The notes under the pieces were generated by a model, which had not been told where the DNA came from, ran no database searches, and saw only the letters and a program-made list of their open reading frames with translations. A DNA stretch of 64,000 nucleotides from Endozoicomonas euniceicola (GTDB lineage: Bacteria > Pseudomonadota > Gammaproteobacteria > Pseudomonadales > Endozoicomonadaceae). The stretch lies in NCBI RefSeq assembly GCF_025562755.1, contig NZ_CP103300.1, forward strand, positions 3,225,001-3,289,000, given 5' to 3'. This document shows positions 1-9,862 of the stretch, piece after piece. A program made the position numbers and the translations under genes. Within the stretch, counting starts at the first letter, position 1; each line of letters starts with the position of its first letter.

Positions 1-1530
1 GCCGGTAATCCAGTAATAACCGTCTTCATCCCTGCGGGCACCGTCGCCAGTGCAGTAGTAGCCGGGAAAATGGTTAAAGTAGGTGTCCAGCATTCGCTGG
101 TGATCGCCGTACAGGGTACGAATCTGGCTGGGCCAGGAACCGCATATGACCAGGTTGCCTTCTCCGGGTCCCACAATTTTGTTGCCGTCATCGTCCAGTA
201 GAGCAGGGCGAATCCCCAGGAACGGGCGAGTCGCTGAACCCGGTTTAAGGGCATTGGCGCCGGGCATGGGGGTGATCATGATGCCACCGGTTTCGGTCTG
301 CCACCAGGTATCGATAATCGGGCAGCGACTATTCCCCACCACATTGTAATACCATTGCCAGGCTTCCGGGTTGATGGGTTCACCCACAGTACCCAGCAGG
401 CGCAGGCTGGAACGGGAATACTTTTCCACATACTCATCGCCTTTTGCCATCAGTGCCCGAATAGCGGTTGGAGCCGTGTAGGCGATATTCACCTGGTGCC
501 GGTCAACAATGTCCCAGATTCGTGAAGCGTCTGGCCAGAAAAGCAACCCGGCGTACATAAGCGTTGTGGCACCGTTGGAGAGTGGCCCGTAAACCATGTA
601 GGAGTGGCCGGTAATCCAGCCAACGTCGGCACCACACCAGTAAACCTCTCCTTCCCGGTAGTCAAAGACATAGTGGAAGGTGACCGTGGTGTAGAGTATG
701 TAGCCTGCCGTTGCGTGCAGGACACCGTTTGGCTGGCCGGTTGAACCGGAGGTATAGAGGATGAACAGCGGGTCTTCTGCCTCCATTATTTCCGGCTCAC
801 AAACGGCTGGCTGGGCGGCTGTCAGAGTGTGATACCAGTGATCCCGGCCTTCAACCCAGTTAATGTCGCCGCCACTGTGCTTTACCACCAGAACGTTGCG
901 AACGTCAGGGCAACCTTGCAGGGCTTCATCGACATTGGCTTTCAGGGAAATGGCTTTACCGCCGCGTATGCCTTCATCGGCCGTAATAACCACCTGGCAG
1001 TCGCAATCCAGTATCCGGTCCTGCAGGGAGTGTGGGGAAAAGCCTCCAAATACCACCGCATGAACCGCCCCGACCCGGGCGCAGGCCAGCATGGCAAAAG
1101 CGGCTTCAGGGATCATGGGCATGTAGATGCAGACCCTGTCCCCCCGATTAACCCCCAGATGTTTAAGGGTATTAGCCAGTTTGCAGACTTCATCGTGCAA
1201 TTGCTGGTAGGTGTAGCTTTTCTGTTCGTCCTGTGTGTCGCCTTCCCACAGGATGGCGACCTGGTCCGCACGCTGTTCAAGGTGACGATCAATACAGTTG
1301 ACGCTGACATTCAGTTGCCCGCCCCTGAACCAGGAGACCTCGCCTTTACTGAAGTCACCGTCGTAAACACTGTCCCAGGGGCGAAACCAGCTGATGAAGC
1401 GTTCAGCCTTGTAACTCCAGAACTCTTCCGGCTTTTCCAGCGAATACCGATACAGGGACTGATACTTTTCGTCTGTCATCCAGGCTTGCTGAAAATGGTC
1501 GGGAACCGGGTAGATGTTCTTTTCGGACAT
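1..1530 (-). CDS. acs: Acetyl-coenzyme A synthetase, C-terminus cut by window edge
   Basis: AMP-forming acetyl-CoA synthetase, which activates acetate to acetyl-CoA through an acetyl-adenylate in the cytosol. The minus-strand frame reads MSEKNIYPVPDHFQQAW at the start and stays open to the left edge, giving about 510 of the usual 650 residues. Visible motifs are the P-loop-like YTSGSTGQPNGVLH, the DVGWITGHSYMVYGPL block and WWQTETGG. The C-terminal domain with the acetylatable lysine lies outside the window. The start has an AAGAGGT ribosome-binding site. It is followed on the same strand by nothing visible; adenosine deaminase lies upstream with a 125-bp gap. The identification is firm; only the truncation limits it. 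Confidence 0.96.
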   Translation of the reverse strand, partial: MSEKNIYPVPDHFQQAWMTDEKYQSLYRYSLEKPEEFWSYKAERFISWFRPWDSVYDGDFSKGEVSWFRGGQLNVSVNCIDRHLEQRADQVAILWEGDTQDEQKSYTYQQLHDEVCKLANTLKHLGVNRGDRVCIYMPMIPEAAFAMLACARVGAVHAVVFGGFSPHSLQDRILDCDCQVVITADEGIRGGKAISLKANVDEALQGCPDVRNVLVVKHSGGDINWVEGRDHWYHTLTAAQPAVCEPEIMEAEDPLFILYTSGSTGQPNGVLHATAGYILYTTVTFHYVFDYREGEVYWCGADVGWITGHSYMVYGPLSNGATTLMYAGLLFWPDASRIWDIVDRHQVNIAYTAPTAIRALMAKGDEYVEKYSRSSLRLLGTVGEPINPEAWQWYYNVVGNSRCPIIDTWWQTETGGIMITPMPGANALKPGSATRPFLGIRPALLDDDGNKIVGPGEGNLVICGSWPSQIRTLYGDHQRMLDTYFNHFPGYYCTGDGARRDEDGYYWITG

Positions 1531-1655
1531 TGGTTGAACCTCTTGATCAAAGCTCAACCAGTATAGAACTGACTTTCGAACTGGCTGGAAAAATTAAATA
1601 AGAAACAGGGCAAAAGTCAGTAGGCACCCGGGGTTAGAGAGCCCGCTGTGAGGGA

Positions 1656-2648
1656 TCAACAGCTGGCTTGCAATTGTTTTTTCTCGTCTTCAGAGAGGTA
1701 GGCAATGGTAAGACCGTTCTCCTGTGCTTTGCGAATATCTGCCTGAGTTAAGCCAGCAGCCGGTGCTGCCACTTCGTATTCGTAAGGCAGTTCTATGCCT
1801 TCAACGGCAGGGTCATCGGTGTTGATGGTGGCAAGAATGCCGTGGTCCAGAAATGCCTTCAGGGGGTGGGAAGCAATATCCGGGAAAGTGCTGGTCTGAA
1901 CATTGGAAGTCAGGCAGGATTCAATACCGATATTTTGTTTGGCCAGATAATCCATCAGCTTCGGATCAGAAATGGCTTTTACGCCATGACCAATGCGGGT
2001 AGCACCCAGTTCGTTAATAGCCTGCCACATGCTTTCCGGCCCTGCGGCTTCACCGGCATGAACCGTCACATTCAGGCCTGAGTCCCGAACCTGTCTGAAA
2101 TGATCCACAAACAGCTCGCCGGGCTTGCCCAGCTCGTCACCGGCCAGGTCAATAGCCACCAGTTTGTCCTTAAACGCCAGGCAGGCATCCAGCTCTTTCT
2201 GGCAGGCCTCCTGACCAAAGGTGCGGCTCATAATGCCAATCAGGTTGGTCTTTACACCAAAATCCCGGCTACCGGCGGTGACGCCGTCGATAACCGCTTC
2301 TACCACGCCTTCCGGGTTCAGGTTGTGGGTCATGGCCATATACCAGGGGCTGAAACGCAGTTCTGCGTAGTCAATTTGTGCATTCAGGGCATCTTCAACG
2401 TTTTCATAGGCGACACGGCGGCAGGCGTCATAATCCGCCAGAACCTTTATGCCCCAGTCCAGCTTGGTCAGGAAGCTGACCAGGTCAGGCTCATTACTCA
2501 GTACCCGAACATGGGGAATCAGTGTTTCCAGCGTATCAGCAGGTAATTCAAGGTTGTGTTGCTGACCCAGCGCCAGAATGGTTTCCGGGCGGATATTGCC
2601 GTCGAGATGGCGGTGGATATCGGTTAATGGGATGGACTTGTCGATCAT
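1656..2648 (-). CDS. add: Adenosine deaminase
   Basis: Zinc-dependent hydrolase that deaminates adenosine (and deoxyadenosine) to inosine in purine salvage. The N-terminal HxH metal motif is seen in DIHRHLDGN, the catalytic HAGE in TVHAGEAAGPESM, and the metal and substrate Asp pair in TINTDDPAVE. The frame is open to 2717, but the upstream Met lacks a ribosome-binding site and adds 23 residues with no family counterpart. The start MIDKSIPLTDIHRH at 2648 fits the family and gives 330 residues. It is divergent from the coiled-coil gene at 2784. A related adenine deaminase activity cannot be excluded from sequence alone, but the family is clear. Confidence 0.92.
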   Translation of the reverse strand: MIDKSIPLTDIHRHLDGNIRPETILALGQQHNLELPADTLETLIPHVRVLSNEPDLVSFLTKLDWGIKVLADYDACRRVAYENVEDALNAQIDYAELRFSPWYMAMTHNLNPEGVVEAVIDGVTAGSRDFGVKTNLIGIMSRTFGQEACQKELDACLAFKDKLVAIDLAGDELGKPGELFVDHFRQVRDSGLNVTVHAGEAAGPESMWQAINELGATRIGHGVKAISDPKLMDYLAKQNIGIESCLTSNVQTSTFPDIASHPLKAFLDHGILATINTDDPAVEGIELPYEYEVAAPAAGLTQADIRKAQENGLTIAYLSEDEKKQLQASC

Positions 2649-2783
2649 TGGATTAGCTCTTGTTAGTGTCGCAGGCAGAGTATTGCAGGGAATGATGCGT
2701 AAGTCTAAAGATGACATGAAGGAACTTTATGCGGTAAATCCAATCTATATCCACTAACGGAATAAATTTAAAGGAATTTTGTT

Positions 2784-5558
2784 ATGGACGTACAGACAAG
2801 GCATGGTGTTGTTGGAATGTCGTTAGAGACATATTACAAGAACAGTGTAAACAGAGAAGATGCTGAAAAAGGTAATACTTGTGCAGTCATTGCTTATGCT
2901 AAAACCAGAGCCGAGATAACGAAGGCTCATTCTGATGTGTTCAATCAGCTCCCAGAGAAAACACTTCCAGACTATAACGCAGATGTAGTCGATCCTAATA
3001 ACTATATTACGTCCTATGTATCCGGATATTATGGTACTAAGAAACAGGTTGATGAGCTTGCAGGCAAGTGCAATAGCCTGATTAACGCTTATAATGACAT
3101 ACTGGCAACAGCTAAAAATGAACAAACTGCCTTGCATGATGCCCGTGGGAAACTGATGTCTTTTAATGAAAGCGCAGGCAAAGACGCAATACTTTTTGAT
3201 AAAAAACTTATGAAGCAGTTCAGGCTTGATGCCCAATTCGATAGTTTAGTCGAAGAGTTTAAAAAAATGCGCTTAATATCTGAAGAAGATGCTAAAAAAG
3301 CTGAAACACCGGTTGACTGGTTGAAGTTAATCTATGAAAAACATGAAGAACAACAAAAAGCGAATGAAGCGACTCAGGGTCAACTGACTAAAAAGAATAA
3401 AACGCTTGCATCGATCAATTACAAATACGGTGAGTACATTGGTAAAATCGATGAACAATTAGAAGCGACCAAACAGACTTTGTCCCAATATCAGCATCAG
3501 AATAAGTTATTACATAATCAACATTCAGAAATATCCAATACTGTAAAAAAGAAAGAGAAGGAACTACTAAATATACAGAAATTACTTGATGAAAAAGATA
3601 GAGAGTTAAAGCAACATACCAAGGTTGTTGATAACCTTACGGAAGATAAGAGTAGTCTGAAAGATGAATTGGCAAAAGAAAAAATCAACCTGGCTCAATC
3701 GAATAAGAATGCTGCAAGAGTAAGTGAGAAACTGACAAATAAAATAAGAGCTCTTGAGAGTCAGGCTCAACAGCTTAGTGAAGAGAAAATACAATTAGAG
3801 CATGAGCTTTCTCAGTTGAAAGATCGTCACAAAAAGTTGACCGAGGCACAAAATACGAATAAAAATCTGGCTCAGTCTGTTGCAGTATCCGGGTCTGAAA
3901 TTAAAAAACTTGAAACAGCACTGGAAGTCAAAGATCAGGAATTATTAAGATTAAAAATAGATCTTTCTAAGCTCACTAATCGGGTAGAACAACAAGAAAT
4001 TAAATTTTCTGAAGAACAGTTAAAGCAAAAAGAAACTATACAGGACTATGAAAATAAGCTGAAAATTGTTAATGATGAATTATCCGCTAAAAAAGAAGAA
4101 TTGAAAGAAAATGATAAAGATATGAGTAGGCTGTTAAAAAACTATTCAAAGCAGGAGCAGTCTCTTCAGGACAAACAAAATAAAGTGTCTGATCTGGAAA
4201 TAAAACTTGTTTATCATACAAAAGAGATAGCAAAATTAAAGGTTCAGGAGAAAGATTTAAAATCAAAACTTGATACTGCAAATAACGAGATTAATTCGTT
4301 TAAAAAAATGATGGCTAATAAAAAAATAGAAGTAGATGAAATTAAGGTTAAGCATGATTTTGCAGTGAAAAGCCTTGAAAATTCACTTGCAAATAAAAAA
4401 GAAGAAGTAAGTAAAAAAGATGTTGAGATCAAGACACTAAGAAAAGAAGTTAGCCATCTGAAAAATAAAGTTGAGGCTTCTGGAAATAAATCAGTAAAGA
4501 TAGATGAGCTAATAAGCCAGAAAGAAGATGCCATCATAAGACTCGGGGAAGAGTTGCAGTCAGCGTATCAGCAGATTAATGATTTAGGTGAAAAGATTAA
4601 TACAGCCAATAGTGAAAAGGAATTATATAAGCAGAAATCAAGCATGGCATCGCAAGCATTAAGGAGTCATAACATTGATACAAGCAAGAATATGTCTGAG
4701 TTAAAGAGTAGCCTGAGTGACCTTAGAGGAGAGGTCGCTGAGAAAGGCAGGGAAATTGAAGAGCTTCAGTCTCAATATGCCAATGCTCAGGAGTTAATAA
4801 AAACTCTGCAACAGCAAAATGGAGAGCTGGCTACTGAGTTGGCAAAGTATGATACAGACAGACTTGAGTCACAAATTCAGGTGACAGAGAGTAGCGAGGA
4901 GTCGCAGCAGCTTCTGGAGAAAATGGGAAGTGAAATAACAAACCTTAATATGCAGCTGGAAAGTGCTTATGCGCAACTTCAGGAGTTTATTAACAGAGAG
5001 CAACAAAGTTTCAATGAGTACCCTTCGTTAAGTCCACAGCAGAAGAGTCTCAAGAAAGAGAATGAAGAATTGATCAACATGTACCGGGAGGCTTCTGATC
5101 AACAGTTTCAATTAGAAGAAAGAGTAGTTGAGCTTGAGCATGAGTTGAAGGTGGCTAATCAGAAGTTGCTTGAAACAGCCCGTACACAGGATGATGGAGC
5201 ACCAGACGCTGAGTTTGAACTTGCGAAGGCGAATAGAGCTATTACTAAACTGAATCAGCAAATTAGCCAAATGGAGCGTGAACATAAGAAGGCTATCCGT
5301 GATCTGGATGAACTGCTTTCTGAGGAAGCTAAAAAAGCAGTGGAAGCTGAATTTAAAACGTTCCAAAATGCGACGGCTGTTGACGATGTAAAGGATTTGG
5401 AAAATGAAAAGAAGCGATTGCAAAATAGCCTTACAGGGTTGTGTAATGACTTGAAGGGGCTTATCTCTGAAGAAAAGTATGATCATCTGACGCAAAAGCA
5501 TTTCGGTCAGTATGAGCAGAATGCGGAATTGGTTGAGGAGCATCTTGTTCGGGTTTGA
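2784..5558 (+). CDS. Large coiled-coil protein of unknown function, 924 residues
   Basis: I do not recognise a family. From about residue 190 to the C-terminus the protein is almost continuous heptad-type sequence rich in K, E, Q, L and N, so a long parallel or antiparallel coiled coil is expected. The first 190 residues are mixed in composition and could form a small globular head. There is no signal peptide and no transmembrane segment, and Cys is almost absent. The AAGGA ribosome-binding site before ATG 2784 is good. Coding sequence is markedly more AT-rich than add and pgi on either side, which suggests acquisition. A filament-like scaffold, an SMC-like protein without ATPase, or a secreted effector are all possible; nothing decides between them. 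Confidence 0.8.
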   Translation: MDVQTRHGVVGMSLETYYKNSVNREDAEKGNTCAVIAYAKTRAEITKAHSDVFNQLPEKTLPDYNADVVDPNNYITSYVSGYYGTKKQVDELAGKCNSLINAYNDILATAKNEQTALHDARGKLMSFNESAGKDAILFDKKLMKQFRLDAQFDSLVEEFKKMRLISEEDAKKAETPVDWLKLIYEKHEEQQKANEATQGQLTKKNKTLASINYKYGEYIGKIDEQLEATKQTLSQYQHQNKLLHNQHSEISNTVKKKEKELLNIQKLLDEKDRELKQHTKVVDNLTEDKSSLKDELAKEKINLAQSNKNAARVSEKLTNKIRALESQAQQLSEEKIQLEHELSQLKDRHKKLTEAQNTNKNLAQSVAVSGSEIKKLETALEVKDQELLRLKIDLSKLTNRVEQQEIKFSEEQLKQKETIQDYENKLKIVNDELSAKKEELKENDKDMSRLLKNYSKQEQSLQDKQNKVSDLEIKLVYHTKEIAKLKVQEKDLKSKLDTANNEINSFKKMMANKKIEVDEIKVKHDFAVKSLENSLANKKEEVSKKDVEIKTLRKEVSHLKNKVEASGNKSVKIDELISQKEDAIIRLGEELQSAYQQINDLGEKINTANSEKELYKQKSSMASQALRSHNIDTSKNMSELKSSLSDLRGEVAEKGREIEELQSQYANAQELIKTLQQQNGELATELAKYDTDRLESQIQVTESSEESQQLLEKMGSEITNLNMQLESAYAQLQEFINREQQSFNEYPSLSPQQKSLKKENEELINMYREASDQQFQLEERVVELEHELKVANQKLLETARTQDDGAPDAEFELAKANRAITKLNQQISQMEREHKKAIRDLDELLSEEAKKAVEAEFKTFQNATAVDDVKDLENEKKRLQNSLTGLCNDLKGLISEEKYDHLTQKHFGQYEQNAELVEEHLVRV

Positions 5559-5621
5559 GAAATCCTGGTGCTATCTTCTGGAGCCATCTCCCGGAAAGAT
5601 CATAAGTGAGTAAGAGAGAAT

Positions 5622-5650
5622 AAAAACGGAGCCAGCTGGCTCCGTTTTTA
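5622..5650. terminator. Bidirectional intrinsic terminator
   Basis: The inverted repeat AACGGAGCCA/TGGCTCCGTT is flanked by an A-run on the left and a T-run on the right. It can therefore terminate both the coiled-coil gene (plus) and pgi (minus), which converge here. Confidence 0.9.
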
Positions 5651-5655
5651 TGTTA

Positions 5656-7311
5656 TCAGGCGTTAAACTGCTTAAAGCGATTCACCAGGCCGTTGGTAGA
5701 GCTGTCCTGATCCGTTGTTGCACCTCTCTCGGTGATACGGTCATAAACACGGTTACCCAGCACCTTGCCCAGTTCCACGCCCCACTGGTCGAAGGAGTTC
5801 ACCTGCCACAGAACACCCTGAACAAAAACTTTCTGTTCGTACAGGGCGATCAGCGCACCGGCGACTTCCGGAGTGATCTTCTCAGGCACAATCATGTTGT
5901 TTGGACGGTTGCCCGGAATGACCTTGTGCGGCGCCAGACGTTCAACGTCTTCAGCCGCTACGCCAGCTGCCAGCATTTCGTCACGGATTTCTTCCAGCGT
6001 CTTGCCCTGCATCATCGCCTGGCTCTGGGCTACGGCGTTGGCAAACAGCCATGGGTGCTGCTCACCCAGCGGGTTGTGGGAAGTGGCTGGCGCTACGAAA
6101 TCAACAGGGATCAGTCGTGTACCCTGATGCAGCAGCTGGTGGTAAGCGTGCTGGTCGTTGGTGCCGGTGCCACCCCAGATAACGGCACCTGTCTGGTAAT
6201 CAACGGTTTTGCCATCCAGAGTAGTGCGCTTGCCGTTGGATTCCATATCCATCTGTTGCAGGTGGCCCGGGAAATCTCGCAGGAAGTAGTCGTAAGAGAT
6301 CACGGCGTGGGATTCAGCGCCAAAGTAGTTCTGGTACCAGATGCCCAGCATACCCATCAGAACCGGCATGTTTTTGTTCAGCGGTGCGGTTTTGAAATGG
6401 TTGTCCATTTCTCCGGCACCTTTGAGCAGGCGCTCAAAGTTATCGAAGCCAACTACCAGACTGATCATCAGGCCGATGGTAGACCACAGGGAGTAGCGAC
6501 CGCCTACCCAGTCCCACAGCGGCAGAGTGTTTTCCTGGGCAATACCAAACTCGTCGATGGCTTTCAGGTTGGTGGAAATCGCCACGAAATGCTTGCGGAT
6601 GTCTGCTTCAGCACAACCCTGTTCCAGCATGAACTGGCGTGCAGCCCGGGCGTTCTGCAGGGTTTCCAGAGTACCGAAGGACTTGGACGCTACGATAAAC
6701 AGGGTAGTTTCCGGGTCAATCCTGCGCAGTACTTCAGAGATTTCATTCGGGTCGATGTTGGCAACGTAGTGATGCTCCAGGCCTTTAACGTGGTAAGGGG
6801 TCAGGGCATTGATGGCGGTTTTCAGACCCAGGTAGGAGCCACCGATACCGATGTTGACGATGTGTTTGACGGACTTGCCGGTGTGACCTTTCCACTCGCC
6901 GTCGTGTACCTGCTGAGTAATTTCCTTCATGCGCTTGTGGGTGTCACGGATCAGTGGCATCACGTCTTTGCCGTCGACCATGACCGGGTCGGTGCCAAAG
7001 TTGCGCAGGGCGGTGTGCAGTACAGCGCGCCTTTCCGTGTTGTTGATTTTTTCACCACAGAACATGGCCTTGATGGCTTCTGGCAATTTGGCTTCTTCTG
7101 CCATTGTCGTCAGGCTTGTCAGAACATCGTCGTTAATGAGGTTCTTGGAATAGTCCAGGAACAGCCCCGCTGCTTCCATGGTGTACTTGTCAAAACGCTG
7201 TTGATCCGCATCAAACAGATCGCGCAGGTGCGTACCCGACAGTTGCTTTTGCAGTTCAACCAGTTTGTCAGATGAGGGGAGATGGCTTAGAGGGGACGAT
7301 AGAGTGCTCAC
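5656..7311 (-). CDS. pgi: Glucose-6-phosphate isomerase
   Basis: Interconverts glucose-6-phosphate and fructose-6-phosphate in glycolysis and gluconeogenesis. The 551 residues match the usual length of bacterial Pgi (about 550). The sugar-phosphate-binding block VNIGIGGSYLGLK, the GGRYSLWSTIGL signature and the C-terminal KVLGNRVYDRI region are all present. It is the last gene of a minus-strand run panB-panC-pgi, 44 bp after panC, and ends at the bidirectional terminator at 5622. A long open frame on the opposite strand is a composition artefact. Confidence 0.97.
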   Translation of the reverse strand: MSTLSSPLSHLPSSDKLVELQKQLSGTHLRDLFDADQQRFDKYTMEAAGLFLDYSKNLINDDVLTSLTTMAEEAKLPEAIKAMFCGEKINNTERRAVLHTALRNFGTDPVMVDGKDVMPLIRDTHKRMKEITQQVHDGEWKGHTGKSVKHIVNIGIGGSYLGLKTAINALTPYHVKGLEHHYVANIDPNEISEVLRRIDPETTLFIVASKSFGTLETLQNARAARQFMLEQGCAEADIRKHFVAISTNLKAIDEFGIAQENTLPLWDWVGGRYSLWSTIGLMISLVVGFDNFERLLKGAGEMDNHFKTAPLNKNMPVLMGMLGIWYQNYFGAESHAVISYDYFLRDFPGHLQQMDMESNGKRTTLDGKTVDYQTGAVIWGGTGTNDQHAYHQLLHQGTRLIPVDFVAPATSHNPLGEQHPWLFANAVAQSQAMMQGKTLEEIRDEMLAAGVAAEDVERLAPHKVIPGNRPNNMIVPEKITPEVAGALIALYEQKVFVQGVLWQVNSFDQWGVELGKVLGNRVYDRITERGATTDQDSSTNGLVNRFKQFNA

Positions 7312-7355
7312 TGTTAAACCTCTTGGGTGTAGGGATTTGCTTGAGTCATGTCGTT

Positions 7356-8207
7356 CTACAGATCAAACGCAATGTTGTCGATCAACCGGGCTTTGCCCAG
7401 GTAGCCTGCTGCCAGAATAACCAGTGACTGGTCTTCAGCGCCCGCTGGCAACAGTGTGCGTGTGTTACTGATATTGAAATAGTCCGGCTTGAACCCTGTC
7501 TCTGCCAGTCTGGCGAAGGCGTTGCGGCGCAGCAGGTCGTAGTCTCGCTCACCGGCAAGAATAGCTTTGCGGGCATCCAACAGGCATTGATGAAGGGTCG
7601 GGGCAATGACTTCACGTTCTTCCCGGGTCAGGTAACCGTTACGGGAACTCATAGCCAGTCCGGTCGCTTCCCGGGCAATGGGCGCACCTACCACCTCCAC
7701 CGGCATGCGCATATCCCGCACCATTTTGCGGATAATAGTCAGCTGCTGGAAATCTTTTTCGCCAAAGACTGCCACGTCAGGGCGCACGATATTAAACAGT
7801 TTGGTGACAACGGTAGCGATGCCGGTAAAGAAGGCCGGTCGGGTTTTGCCACAGTGCATGCCATCCAGAATGTCCACGGAGACATGGGTATGGTTCTCAC
7901 TGCCTTCCGGATAGATTTCCTTAGTCTGGCAGGCGTACAGAATATCCACGCCATGCTCAGTCAGCAGCTGGCTGTCCTGCTCCATGGTTCTGGGGTAAGA
8001 GTCGTAATCTTCATTGGGGCCAAACTGCAATGGGTTGACATAAATGCTGACCACCACCACATCGCACAGTTCCTTAGCCTTTGCGACCAGGGTCAGGTGA
8101 CCATCATGCAGATTGCCCATGGTCGGAACAAAGCCAACACGTTTGCCTTCTGCTTTTAATGCCGCAACGGCAGACTGGACTTCAGAGATCGTATGAACGG
8201 TTTTCAT
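7356..8207 (-). CDS. panC: Pantothenate synthetase
   Basis: ATP-dependent ligase joining pantoate and beta-alanine to give pantothenate (vitamin B5), the precursor of coenzyme A. The 283-residue length is typical. The HIGH-like nucleotide-binding segment PTMGNLHDGHL and the FGEKDFQQL block are clear, as is the SSRNGYL motif. It follows panB on the same strand, but a 180-bp block of heptanucleotide repeats separates the two, so cotranscription with panB would have to read through the repeat. Confidence 0.97.
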   Translation of the reverse strand: MKTVHTISEVQSAVAALKAEGKRVGFVPTMGNLHDGHLTLVAKAKELCDVVVVSIYVNPLQFGPNEDYDSYPRTMEQDSQLLTEHGVDILYACQTKEIYPEGSENHTHVSVDILDGMHCGKTRPAFFTGIATVVTKLFNIVRPDVAVFGEKDFQQLTIIRKMVRDMRMPVEVVGAPIAREATGLAMSSRNGYLTREEREVIAPTLHQCLLDARKAILAGERDYDLLRRNAFARLAETGFKPDYFNISNTRTLLPAGAEDQSLVILAAGYLGKARLIDNIAFDL

Positions 8208-8231
8208 AATGCTTGACTGAAACGCCTTTCA

Positions 8232-8393
8232 AAGTCTTGGTTATAGCGATGTATATCGCTGTTGGCTTTTAGCAGTTAGCTGTTAGCTTTTAGCCGTTAG
8301 CCGTTAGCCGTTAGCCGTTAGCTGTTAGCTGTTAGCTGTTAGCTTTTGGTCTGGCAGCCAACAGCCAACAGCCAACAGCCAATAGCCCCTTAG
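8232..8393. repeat. Degenerate heptanucleotide repeat block between panB and panC (copy G)
   Basis: Tandem seven-base units of the type TTAGCTG/TTAGCCG and TTGGCTG fill most of the interval. The left part carries AGCGATGTATATCGCT, a palindrome. The right end reads AGCCCCTTAG, so the CTTA typical of the full elements elsewhere in the window coincides with the TAA stop of panB (8390-8392). The terminal inverted repeats of the full elements are not recognisable, so this is a diverged relative. Confidence 0.75.
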
Positions 8394-9184
8394 CTAAAAC
8401 AGTGCTCTTCTGCCGGATAGCTGCCGTTTTTTACTTCTTTGGCGTAATTCGCTATCGCTTCCTGAGTAGAGCCAGCCTGTTCCATGAAGTTTTTGACAAA
8501 GCGAGCCTTACGGCCCGGAGTCATGTCCAGCATATCGTAGCTCACCAGAATCTGACCGTCAGTGTCTGATCCTGCGCCGATGCCAATGACAGGAATCGAA
8601 ACCGCCTTCGTGATTTCCCGGGCCAGGCTGACAGGGACGCATTCCAGCACCAACAGAGCCGTACCGGCTGCCTCCAGGTCGATCGCTGCCTGAATCATGG
8701 CGTTGGCGCGCTCCATCTCACGACCCTGCACTTTGTATCCGCCCAGTACGTTAACGAACTGGGGCGTCAGGCCAAGGTGAGCACAGACAGGAATGCCCTG
8801 TTCACGCAGCCGGGCCACAATTGGGGGGAGCCAGCCTTCACCTTCCAGCTTGACCATATCGGCTCCGGCACGCATCAGGCGGGCAGAATTGATAATGGCC
8901 TGATCTTCGTCGTGGTAAGAAGCAAAGGGCAGGTCTGCCATAATCAGGGCATCTTCATTGCCCCGGGCAACACAACGGGTGTGATAACACATATCATCAA
9001 CGGTCACGGGCAGGGTGGAGTTTTCTCCCTGGATCACATTGCCCAGGGAATCTCCCACCAGGATGACTTCAACCCCTTGAGTGCTGACGATATTTGCAAG
9101 TGTGGAATCGTACGCGGTCAGGCAAGCAAATTTTTCACCGGACTTTTTCATTGCTGCCAGTGTTTGCAGGGTAACTTTAGCCAT
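8390..9184 (-). CDS. panB: 3-methyl-2-oxobutanoate hydroxymethyltransferase
   Basis: Ketopantoate hydroxymethyltransferase: adds a hydroxymethyl group from methylene-tetrahydrofolate to alpha-ketoisovalerate, the first committed step to pantothenate. The 264 residues have the family's FACLTAYDSTLA, the metal-binding VGDSLGNVIQG, and the ADLPFASY and GIGAGSDTDGQILV motifs. It belongs to the pcnB-folk-panB-panC neighbourhood known from many gammaproteobacteria. Its stop codon lies in the CTTA end of the adjacent repeat block. Confidence 0.97.
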   Translation of the reverse strand: MAKVTLQTLAAMKKSGEKFACLTAYDSTLANIVSTQGVEVILVGDSLGNVIQGENSTLPVTVDDMCYHTRCVARGNEDALIMADLPFASYHDEDQAIINSARLMRAGADMVKLEGEGWLPPIVARLREQGIPVCAHLGLTPQFVNVLGGYKVQGREMERANAMIQAAIDLEAAGTALLVLECVPVSLAREITKAVSIPVIGIGAGSDTDGQILVSYDMLDMTPGRKARFVKNFMEQAGSTQEAIANYAKEVKNGSYPAEEHCFS

Positions 9185-9352
9185 CTGTATAGACCTTAAG
9201 CGGCCATCAATACGGTAATGCTTCCGACGATGGGCGCTACATTTCCAAAGTAATGAATTCAGGCGGGGATTATACGGAAAGCCTGGCGATGTGTCAGTCT
9301 ACAGTGACAGGCAGCGCAACGGTTTGTGTCCGTTGCTCTGTTTGTTAACCGA

Positions 9353-9862
9353 TTAAAACCATGGATACTGGTCTGCAATAATTTCCAGTCCGTCTTTGCC
9401 TGTCGTTTGTAGCAAAGTCTCAATAGCACTGCCGTCGGGCATGGACAGTTCAGGAACAATATCGTGCAGGGGGCACAGGACAAAGTTACGCACATGCATC
9501 TGGTAATGGGGCACGGTCAGGCGTTCGCTCTCAATGGTTTCACTGCCATACAGCAGAATATCGAGATCCAGCGTGCGCGGCCCCCAGCGTATTGAACGTA
9601 CACGACCATGGTTATTTTCAATGGCCTGCATGGCATCCAGAAGCTCTATGGATTGCAGTGTGGTTTCAATTTCTACAACAGCATTGCAGTAATCCGGTTG
9701 ATCTTGCGGTACATCTTCTCCGGCAAGTGGCACGCTCTGGTAAAGCTTTGAGTAGCCGGTTACCTGAATGCCAACAGCGCTGTCAATTTCGTCCACTGCC
9801 CGTTGCAGTTGCAGCCCCGGCTTTTCAAGGTTGCTGCCCAGGGCGATATAAGCCCTGGTCAT
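9353..9862 (-). CDS. folK: 2-amino-4-hydroxy-6-hydroxymethyldihydropteridine pyrophosphokinase
   Basis: HPPK transfers pyrophosphate from ATP to hydroxymethyl-dihydropterin in folate synthesis. The 169-residue protein begins MTRAYIALGSNLEKP and carries the diagnostic RWGPRTLDLDILLYG block with the two Mg-binding Asp residues. The start codon overlaps the pcnB stop by ATGA (9859-9862), so translation is probably coupled to pcnB. Confidence 0.97.
   Translation of the reverse strand: MTRAYIALGSNLEKPGLQLQRAVDEIDSAVGIQVTGYSKLYQSVPLAGEDVPQDQPDYCNAVVEIETTLQSIELLDAMQAIENNHGRVRSIRWGPRTLDLDILLYGSETIESERLTVPHYQMHVRNFVLCPLHDIVPELSMPDGSAIETLLQTTGKDGLEIIADQYPWF

Noticed and set aside
829..1566. 245-codon plus-strand frame over acs
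   Set aside because: Antisense to acs, whose motifs are clear on the minus strand.
5650..7275. 541-codon open frame opposite pgi
   Set aside because: Mirror of the strongly conserved pgi frame with no family signature; composition artefact.
8258..8388. Possible CRISPR array in the heptamer repeats
   Set aside because: Units are seven bases in head-to-tail order with no spacers; a minisatellite, not CRISPR.
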